Translations under genes and position numbers: made by a program | Source: Candidatus Raymondbacteria bacterium RIFOXYA2_FULL_49_16 | Lineage (GTDB): Bacteria; Fibrobacterota; OXYB2-FULL-49-7; XYB2-FULL-49-35 | Assembly (NCBI GenBank): GCA_001789205.1 | Contig: MFYT01000089.1 | Span: 1 to 5,387, forward strand | Direction of reading: 5' to 3' | DNA length: 5,387 nucleotides | Shown here: positions 1-5,387 of the stretch, piece after piece | How the letters are laid out: the number at the start of each line of letters is the position of its first letter | Numbering within the stretch: position 1 is the stretch's first letter | The notes under the pieces: model-generated | What the model was told of the DNA's origin: nothing | The model's input: the letters and a program-made list of their open reading frames with translations, nothing else | The model's database searches: none

Positions 1-3000
1 GGCAACACTGAACTTCGGTCTTGTCTTCGATGCCAATTATCAGACCACCGAGGCCCGGCAGTGCAAAATATACAACAACACCTTTTACGGCGCCGCTGAC
101 TCGGCTGGAATACAGATATCTGTTGACAATAGCGCTAGTTCGTCTTATCTACCGTTTATGAAAAACAATTACTCGGTGAACACGGCAACAGGCGTGGATT
201 ATTCATTTCACGGTCCTGACTATAGCAATACGACCGCCAACTTTGCCTACAATGGTTCTGACGATGGCACTGCCGGGACCAGCAACAACAACCAGACCAT
301 TACCGCCGCGAATATGGCCTTCACCTCTACCACCAGCAGCAGCGAGAACCTGCACATTGCAAACAATTCAGCAGCCAATGACGCGGGTATTGGCCCCACG
401 ACTGACGCAAATGTACCCACTCCTGATCTTGACAACAATGCCCGGTCAGGCGCAACCGCCGACATTGGCGCTGATGAGCAGCCAATCCGTAAACCCACAA
501 CCCTCCATGTCGGATCTGGCCAAACATATGCGACCATTGCCGCTGGCATTGCCGCAACCGTAAGAGGCGACACAGTCTATATCCACAACGGCACATATAA
601 TGAAAACAATCTTACCATCTCAGCCAGGAGATGCGTTGTGATAAAGGGTGAGTCCATGAAGGGCGTAATCATGAACTGCACAAGCACAAGCAGGGCTTTT
701 AACGTATATGACGGTTGCGACTCAATCTATTTTGTGAACTTTACCATACAAAACACAAGTGCGTCCGCCATTCGCGGCGGCGGAAGTCCTGCTGGCAATA
801 GTCATATCAATTTTTCCAACATGACCTTCCAGAACTGCGTCTCTTCAACCAGAGGCGGGGCCATGGATGTGTATTATTTCCTAAAACAGTGGCGCATTGA
901 TACCTGTTTTTTCTATGCTTGTTCGGCAAAAAGTGGTGATGGCGGGGCCATATACCACGGCCATTCCACAGCAGATACGCTTACCATAACAAACACCGTG
1001 TTTGAGAATTGCTATGCAAGCGGAACAGCCGGCGCAGTGCATGAAACCGGGTGTTGCGGACCGGTTGCCGTGGGTTTTGACTACCGGTGTAAATTTATAA
1101 ACAACCGTGCCGGTGGCAAAGGCGGGGGTATTGGCAATATCGATGGAAATGGGGGTAGTTGGTGGACCCATAGCGGCTCAGCAGCAGGGCAATGCGATTT
1201 TATCGGCAACACCGCAGGAACCGATGCCCAGCACCTTAATTTTTTGCTTACTGGCGGACAAAACGCGGAATACTGTTTCTGGGACGACGGCGGGGCGCCT
1301 GCAAACCCGGCTGATGCCAATTTCGCCATCACCAACTATGCCACAGCCATGCTTCCCATGAACTATTTCCCGCAATACTTATACGACACACTTACCAAGT
1401 CTGACCCGTGCAGCGTTTATTATTCCGTGGGTACCTCAACGGCAAATTTAATAACCGGCACGCCAACAGTGTCTGTTTCAAGCGGCACTGCCACCTTTTC
1501 GACCGCCCAAACCGGCAGCATTGGCGCTGGCGACATGGTAACGCTCGATAACGGCTGGGTCTTTTATCTTAAAACCAAAACCTCGACCACAGTGTGGACC
1601 GTTTGCTCGCCTTCTGGTGCAAGCCCCACAAACATCTCCAGCCGCAAGGTGGTTTTCATCAAGCGCGCGTTCAATTCATTAAATGCGGCCATGCATGGTT
1701 CAAGCCCAGGGGCTGCCGATGTAAACCACCTGAACACCAAAGACCTTGTAACTGTAAAAACCAAGGTATTCATCCCCTGCTATGCTGATGGCGATGATGC
1801 ATCCTTAAGTACCCTGTCCAGCACCTGGACAACCAGTTTATCGTATTATATTACCGTCTTTACCCCAACAAACACATCCGCAGAATGCAACAGCAGCCAG
1901 CGCCACAATGGTGCTGCGGCAGGCGGCGGATATACGCTTTCTGCCAGCTCAGCAGCCACCTATGCATGGAATTTCGCTGTATGCGCAAATTATACAAAGG
2001 TAATCGGCTTAAAAGTCAAGAGAAGCTCCAGCAATTGGTCGTCTGGTTTTGGCATCGGATCTTCTTTTGACGTATCATCAAGCGGAGCAATTAGTTGTGA
2101 GATCGCATACAATCTGGTTATCCAGGAAAGCGGCGGGGACAATGGCTCCGGAATACAATGGCGAGATGTCAACGCCACTGTCAGATATTCGTGCAGCATT
2201 CATGATAACATGGTCATCAGCAGGTCCCCTACCTTGAGCTACGGGTTTCGATTTGAGTTTAATTATCAATCAGCAATTGGCAGGCAATGTAAATTCTATA
2301 ACAATACCTTTTACGGGCAAGCTGACGGCGGAGGCTTCTATTTGGATGGTGGGACAAGCTATTCCCCCGACTACCGGCCCCTGGTGAAAAACAACTATTC
2401 CTGCAACACCCATGCGACCACTTCATACCCTGATTTTCTGTTTACCGCCGATTACCCCAACACCATTGCCAATTTCGCTTATAACGCGTCAGACGACGGC
2501 ACTGCCGGAACCAGCAACAGCAACCAGACCATAACAGCCGCGAACATGGCGTTTGTCTCCACTGCCAGCGGCAGCGAAGACCTGCATATTGCCTGTACAT
2601 CCTTGGCAAAAAACGCGGGAATTGGGCCTGCCTCGGACGCCAATGTCTCCACCCTTGACATAGACGGTAATGCCCGTGCGGGTATATACGCGGACATAGG
2701 CGCGGATCAAGGCCCAACCAGGATCTATTACAGCATTGGCCAGAACACAACTGACCATAAGACAGGTTCTCCCACAATATCCATAACCAATGGTGTAGCT
2801 GAATTTTCAGCCGCGCAAACCGCCGCGAATATGGGGATTGGGGACAAAGTAATCTATAATGCATCGAGCGTTGCCTATATTTCCTCAAGAATTTCCACAA
2901 CCCAATGGCGGGTCATTACCGCCACCGGTGCTGTTTCCGCGGACGTTACAGGACAGACGGTTGATTCCATAACGCATGCGTTCTCATCACTTCACAATGC

Positions 3001-5387
3001 AATTACCGGGGCTTTGGGCGCGTCATACCTGAACACTTCAAACCTGGTAACCGGAAACTATCAATTGAACATTCCCTGCTATTATGATAACGGAGCGGAT
3101 ACCCACGACATACAGCTTATCGGATACACGCTCGATGCATTGCATTACATCAATATCTATGCCCCCGACAACACATCCACCGAGGTCAATCAGAGCCAGC
3201 GCCATTCAGGAAAATGGGACAATGCCAAATACAACTTATCCATTAGCACCAGTGGTTCCGGAAGGGTTTTCAATGTCGCATTAAGCTATATCAGGTTAGA
3301 GGGCCTTCAGATGCAGGTTACCGCCACTCTAGGAGGTGTTTTTTCCAATACCCCCTATGCCAGCAGGGGACAGTTTATTAAAAATTGCATAATTGCCGGC
3401 AATTGCACTTTCACCAGCATCCAACATGGCATTCAATGGACCGGAACAGCTTCGGAAGTTTCAGTTATTAATTGCATTGTCTACGGATTTAATTATGCGG
3501 GTTCCTATGGAATAAGCCTAACGCAGAATTCCGGCACTATTGTTCCGGTCGTATATAACAATACTGTATATGGATGCGCAACTGGTATAAATCAAATGAA
3601 TCTGGGATATTATTCAAATAATATTTCTTATAATAATACAACGGATTTTGCCGGGACATCCAAAGCAGGTTCATGCAACAATCTTTCAAAAGACGCGACC
3701 GCCACAGGGACAAATTCAAAAACAAACCAGACCCTTTATTTTGCCGATGCCGCGAATAAGGATTTTCACCTCACAATAACCGATACTGCCGCATTAAACG
3801 CTGGTGCTGATTTAAGCGCAGATGCAAACTACCCGTTTGCCACGGACATTGATGGGGATACAAGAACAGCCGGGGTCTGGGACATTGGCGCTGATGAAGG
3901 GTATGGCCTGTTCCTTTCCAACCACACCGGAGGCCAGAAATACAATGCGTTCACCTACTCAGGCAGCGAAACAAAGGCGAATCTCTTCTCTTTCAAACTC
4001 TCACCCGTAGGCAGTAACTTCAGTGTATCCAGGCTGACCTTCATACTCACTAATGTATTAGGTATTTCCTCGGGAGATATCACCAGCGCGTACATATACA
4101 CAGACGCAAACAACAACGACACCATCGAGGCAACAGAGGCAACAACTGTTGGCGGAGCAGGCAATGCGACCATCTCCTCTGGCACGGGCGCCATCCAGTT
4201 CAGCACTCTGTTCACTGTGACCGCTGTTACCAATTACATCCTGTGCGCAAATGTGGCCTCGCTCGGGAAAGGCGATAAAATGACAATGTCCTTGTACAAG
4301 GACAGCATTATAATAACCGCCCATACAACCAGCGGCGCCTGCGACTCCCTGACACACTGGGAAGTTCCCTGGTTTGCTCCGCCGACCAAGCTGCTCAAAC
4401 AATATACGACAGTCAGCGGTACGGATATTTTTATCCAAAACATTGCCACGGACGCGACAACATCCAGCTATTTCTCGAACAGATATGACTCGTTGCAGCA
4501 GTTTTACATCCATTTCAATGCCTTGAACAGCGCAACAGACGGCATGTTTTACTCTTTTAAATCCGCGGCATCAGATCCAGGCTCCCAAGTGTCTGGCGCA
4601 TTCGAATTGCTTCCCTCGGACAAGAGCCAGTCAGACCTTTTCAATATTTATCGCAAGAATGGTACGAATGAGTCATGGTATTCATCGAGCGTCAGTTCAC
4701 TCACCTTTACGGTTGCCGAATCCACAATAACCAGGACAAAGTACCGGATTAACCAGCGCACTGTGCCCATGAGCGGTAATGACGCGGTTGTTTCAACCGA
4801 GATTACAGTGTATCCTACAGGCCAGTTCTTTATCTGGGACTCTGTCTATGTACCCTCCAACGACGATACTTTGACAGCGCAGTTCTATTGCGCTGCTGCT
4901 GCCAGCGAAGGTACAGTGGTGAACCTGGACAATACCGGTAAACCATATGGCGGACTTTACGGTACTGGTACCAGTGCTGACAACCTGCATGATTTTGCTG
5001 CTGGATTCCTCTCCTACAAGGACAAAAACAACACAACAGGCACCCCATTTACCACCTGTTATCCTGCCACAGGTGCGGGAAACAGAGGCATTAAAATGAC
5101 TGGTCCGCGCGCAGGCTGGAACAATGCTGTTGCTCCCTACCAACAGGCCTTTGTCATGGATTTCTCAACAGACAGGGCGGCTTCAGGTGACCTGGATGAG
5201 ATGATTCAGGACAAACAAGACCCGCATGTCTTTGATAAATATGACTTTAGGAAGGGATGGTACATAGATGATATAAAGGGTGATTTGAATGATGATGGGT
5301 TCAATGAGTCTGAAGGGCTCTACGAACTCTACTGTCTTGGCGACCAGGTCTATTTCTGGTTCAACCACCATGCGAACAAGCGCAAAC
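1..5387 (+). CDS. Giant modular beta-helix surface/secreted protein, internal fragment (open at both ends)
   Basis: One frame starting at position 2 stays open for 1795 codons to position 5386 with no TAA, TAG or TGA, so both the N- and C-terminus lie outside the window. The translation is coherent throughout: Asn/Thr/Ser/Gly-rich, with turn-rich rungs such as NCII, NNTVYG, FQNC and FENC at 20-35 residue spacing, typical of right-handed parallel beta-helices. Three copies of a DxDxNxR...DIGAD motif (residues 142-159, 886-903 and 1282-1299) match the choice-of-anchor Q region known from secreted bacterial beta-helix proteins. Two copies of a YYS(V/I)G...SQRHxG header precede the last two helices. 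The region after residue 1302 is a different, beta-rich type. I see no transmembrane helix or catalytic signature. An extracellular role as adhesin, matrix or glycan-binding protein is inferred from architecture only. Inframe TGA is absent, so nothing suggests stop recoding. Being coding is near certain; the function is open. Confidence 0.96.
5..484 (+). repeat. Block 1: end of a beta-helix module, repeat copy 1
   Basis: Residues 2-161 are the last rungs and cap of a beta-helix whose beginning lies upstream of the window. The segment aligns with residues 744-905 (bases 2231-2716) with only about two codons of net length difference. Shared landmarks are RQCK-YNNTFYG (Cys21 against Cys763), KNNYS, then NFAYN-SDDGTAGTSN-NQT, ITAANMAF and DIGAD. 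Over the last 82 residues (bases 239-484) I count 60 identities. The DNA is much less alike than this suggests, because many codons differ synonymously. The repeat is therefore an internal duplication of protein modules and not a recent DNA repeat. Confidence 0.88.
425..478 (+). repeat. Choice-of-anchor Q-type closing motif, copy 1
   Basis: Residues 142-159 read DLDNNARSGATADIGADE. This matches the pattern D-(I/L)-D-x-(N/D)-x-R-x-G...-DIGA-(D/Y)-(E/Q) that closes many secreted bacterial beta-helix proteins (choice-of-anchor Q family). The family name reflects that its members carry differing C-terminal sorting signals. The motif is normally near the C-terminal end of the helix. Here it is internal and is followed directly by a new helix beginning near residue 166. 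The family assignment is from memory of the motif, not from a profile search. Confidence 0.75.
494..1417 (+). other. Block 2: Pmp-like right-handed beta-helix domain
   Basis: Residues 165-472 open with TLHVGSGQTYATI (167-179) and GDTVYIHNGTY (189-199), the usual first turn of pectin-lyase-like helices (VGxGxxYxTIxxA...GDTVxVxxGTYxE). Four or five rungs follow with the FxxN/C plus GG(A/G)(I/M/V) pattern of chlamydial polymorphic membrane protein repeats: FQNC 276-279 with GGAM 285-288, FYAC 304-307 with GGAI 314-317, FENC 334-337 with AGAV 343-346, FINN 365-368 with GGGI 374-377, and FIGN 400-403. The block ends in a non-repetitive stretch (about 419-472, CFWDDGG onwards) and lacks the YYSVG header and the DIGAD closing motif of the other blocks. 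In chlamydial Pmp proteins such repeats form the secreted adhesin passenger. A similar structural role is inferred here, but no autotransporter barrel is visible in the window. Confidence 0.82.
1418..1912 (+). repeat. YYSVG...SQRHxG header domain, copy 1
   Basis: Residues 473-637 form the first of two copies of a header that precedes a beta-helix. Anchors shared with copy 2 (residues 909-1070) are YYS(V/I)G, TG-PT-S, G-A-FS-AQT, G-GD-V, STT-W-V, AF-SL--A, LNT--LVT, IPCY (591-594 here) and NTS-E...SQRH-G (632-637 here). It is probably beta-rich, with the last part being the first helix turn (SYYITVFTPTN). I do not know a named Pfam family for it, although the sequence pattern is familiar from other large environmental bacterial proteins. 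Copy 1 has a four-residue insertion (around 567-575) before LNT, relative to copy 2. Confidence 0.8.
1913..2656 (+). other. Block 3: beta-helix domain after header 1
   Basis: Residues 638-885 continue from header 1 into helix rungs. KVIGLKVKRS near 670 gives the typical 'xxIxGLxxxx' first rung. The following rungs are marked by cysteines at 661, 699, 731, 763 and 801, three of which are exactly 32 residues apart. The second half (from residue 744) is the paralogue of block 1. The block is closed by the second DIGAD motif. No cluster of acidic and basic catalytic residues such as those of pectate lyases could be made out by eye. Confidence 0.75.
2231..2716 (+). repeat. Beta-helix end module, repeat copy 2
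   Basis: Residues 744-905 are the paralogue of residues 2-161. The best-conserved part, bases 2471-2716 against 239-484, has 60 of 82 identical residues. In its first 28 codons 26 residues are identical, and 13 of those use a different synonymous codon. This points to an old duplication kept by selection on the protein. The corresponding end of block 4 (about residues 1186-1301) shares NNTVYG and the closing motif but is otherwise far more diverged. Confidence 0.88.
2657..2710 (+). repeat. Choice-of-anchor Q-type closing motif, copy 2
   Basis: Residues 886-903 read DIDGNARAGIYADIGADQ, the closest of the three copies to the usual DIDGNxRxxGxxxDIGAxE pattern, with Gln in place of the final Glu. 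It is followed after five residues by the second YYSIG header, so a module boundary lies at about base 2725. Confidence 0.78.
2726..3211 (+). repeat. YYSIG...SQRHxG header domain, copy 2
   Basis: Residues 909-1070 are the second copy of the header, 162 residues against 165 in copy 1. IPCYYD lies at 1024-1029 and SQRHSG at 1065-1070, and the preceding HYINIYAPDN fits the first beta-strand turn of the helix that follows. Copy 2 keeps an aromatic-rich NxSQRHSGKWDNAKYNLS end that has been altered in copy 1 (SQRHNGAAAGGGYTLS). The header immediately precedes a beta-helix in both copies, so it may be an N-terminal cap or adaptor for helix folding. That role is inferred. Confidence 0.8.
3212..3844 (+). 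other. Block 4: beta-helix domain after header 2
   Basis: Residues 1071-1281 begin with YIRLEGLQMQV, a typical 'IxGLxI' entry rung. Classic Asn-ladder rungs follow: NCII at 1128, NCIV at 1157, NNTV at 1186 and NNIS at 1206, at spacings of 29, 29 and 20 residues. The end segment, DFHLTITDTAALNAGADL, has the 'DFHL...S.AiNaG.d' form that normally precedes the choice-of-anchor Q motif. This strongly supports a secreted beta-helix of that class. The AT-rich patch at about 3585-3650 results from an Asn/Tyr/Ile-rich rung and is not a control region. Confidence 0.82.
3845..3898 (+). repeat. Choice-of-anchor Q-type closing motif, copy 3
   Basis: Residues 1282-1299 read DIDGDTRTAGVWDIGADE and close the last beta-helix in the window. 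Bases 3881-3897 are identical to 461-477 of copy 1 (17 bases covering DIGAD plus two bases of the next codon). After this copy the protein changes character, from helix rungs to globular beta-rich domains, so this is the end of the helical part as far as the window shows. Confidence 0.8.
3902..4366 (+). other. Probable beta-sandwich domain with calcium-loop motif
   Basis: Residues 1301-1455 alternate hydrophobic strands (NLFSFKLSP, SRLTFILTNV, AIQFSTLFTV, NYILCANV, KMTMSLY) with short loops and contain no helix rungs. The pattern 'tS..IYtDaNnNdtIe...T' followed by 'G.i.F...F.V....nYiLc.nv..l..GD.m.m.l' resembles immunoglobulin-like accessory domains in large bacterial surface proteins, but I cannot name a family. 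It directly follows the third closing motif and may be the stalk or spacer between the helices and the C-terminal region. The fold is inferred. Confidence 0.55.
4103..4138 (+). other. EF-hand-like putative calcium-binding loop
   Basis: Residues 1368-1379 read DANNNDTIEATE, which places Asp, Asn, Asn, Thr, Glu and Glu at loop positions 1, 3, 5, 7, 9 and 12, with Asp where the canonical EF-hand or dockerin loop has Gly at 6. Such loops often bind calcium in secreted bacterial proteins. A flanking helix pair is not evident, so this would be an isolated loop within a beta domain. Confidence 0.45.
4367..5387 (+). other. Unrecognised C-terminal region (incomplete)
   Basis: Residues 1456-1795 continue the same frame to the window end and match no family I recognise. 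The first part (1456-1640) looks beta-rich, with ITVYPTGQFFIWDSVYV near 1601-1617 as the most distinctive segment. The middle is Gly/Thr/Asn-rich (GLYGTGTSADN, KNNTTGTPFTTCYPATGAGNR). The end (about 1715-1795) is acidic and aromatic, with DKYDFRKGWYIDD and then an acidic loop. There is no visible LPXTG, PEP-CTERM, hydrophobic anchor, autotransporter barrel or T9SS tail. Since the frame is still open, any sorting signal would lie downstream. The region could be a ligand-binding beta-sandwich, but the sequence gives no direct support for that. Confidence 0.5.
5282..5314 (+). other. Second acidic DxNxDG loop, possible calcium site
   Basis: Residues 1761-1771 read DLNDDGFNESE, giving Asp, Asn, Asp-Gly, Phe and Glu at positions 1, 3, 5-6, 7 and 9 of a calcium-loop pattern, preceded by KG. 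Position 12 is Gly, not Glu or Asp, so it is closer to FG-GAP or thrombospondin type 3-like loops than to a full EF-hand. It sits just before EGLYELYCLGDQVYFWFN, a probable strand pair. Confidence 0.4.

Noticed and set aside
243-563. 106-residue open frame on the + strand in another frame, rich in Pro, Thr and Leu
   Set aside because: It is a frame-shifted reading of the first repeat module; the main frame there carries the conserved DIGADE motif.
247-2697. Two - strand frames (247-573 and 2479-2697) sharing the hydrophobic string VMVWLLLLVPAVPSS, looking like a conserved membrane protein end
   Set aside because: They are antisense to the two paralogous module ends (GTAGTSN-NQTITAANM), so the likeness follows from the + strand repeat. 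The synonymous changes between the copies fit selection on the + strand protein.
2442-2900. 152-residue open frame on the - strand
   Set aside because: It lies wholly antisense to the coherent beta-helix frame, its translation is rich in Trp, Arg, Cys and Gln as expected from complementing Asn/Ala/Gly codons, and it has no domain signal.
3585-3650. AT-rich patch that could pass for a promoter or origin
   Set aside because: It encodes an Asn/Tyr/Ile-rich beta-helix rung (NLGYYSNNISYNN) in the main frame, and no gene starts after it.
4058-4513. 151-residue open frame on the - strand
   Set aside because: It is antisense to the conserved beta-sandwich region, without a convincing ribosome binding site or family resemblance; it is best explained as a shadow.
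4793-5143. 116-residue open frame on the - strand
   Set aside because: It overlaps the open + frame completely and shows low-complexity Ser/Thr/Val composition with no recognisable motif.
1-5387. Polysaccharide lyase or other enzyme of the pectin-lyase fold
   Set aside because: The fold is shared with non-catalytic adhesins, and no pectate lyase or glycoside hydrolase 28 active-site pattern was seen in the translated sequence.
1-5387. CRISPR array, tRNA, rRNA, insertion sequence or attachment site
   Set aside because: No short direct repeats with spacers, no cloverleaf or rRNA-like stretch and no terminal inverted repeats were noticed; the whole window is accounted for by one open frame.

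Overview
The whole window is the interior of one very large protein-coding gene on the + strand. A single frame (first base at position 2) reads through all 1795 complete codons without a stop and runs off both ends. No start codon with a ribosome binding site, signal peptide, membrane anchor, stop codon, promoter or terminator of this gene can be seen, and there is no second gene, RNA gene or mobile element. Residue numbers below count from the codon at position 2 (residue n starts at base 3n-1).

The protein is rich in Asn, Thr, Ser, Gly and Ala and has no evident transmembrane helix. It is built from right-handed parallel beta-helix (pectin-lyase-like) blocks. In order: (1) the end of a beta-helix block closed by a 'choice-of-anchor Q'-type DxDxNxR...DIGADE motif; (2) a second beta-helix with FxxN/GGAI-type repeats like those of chlamydial polymorphic membrane proteins, with no such closing motif; (3) a header of about 165 residues, a beta-helix and a second DIGAD motif; (4) a second copy of the header, a beta-helix and a third DIGAD motif; (5) a probable beta-sandwich of about 150 residues with an EF-hand-like DxNxND loop; (6) about 340 residues of unrecognised C-terminal sequence with a second acidic loop, still open at the window end. 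Block 1 and the end of block 3 are clear paralogous repeats (60 of 82 residues identical in the best part), but their DNA has diverged at many synonymous sites.

The architecture fits a giant secreted or surface-displayed protein (adhesin, matrix or glycan-binding protein) of a bacterium using the standard code. From memory, the YYSVG...SQRHxG header followed by a DIGA(D/Y)E-closed beta-helix occurs in large predicted surface proteins from environmental genomes such as Omnitrophota, Patescibacteria and Planctomycetota-like lineages. That placement is a recollection, not a search result. No enzymatic active site could be identified, so no catalytic role is claimed.
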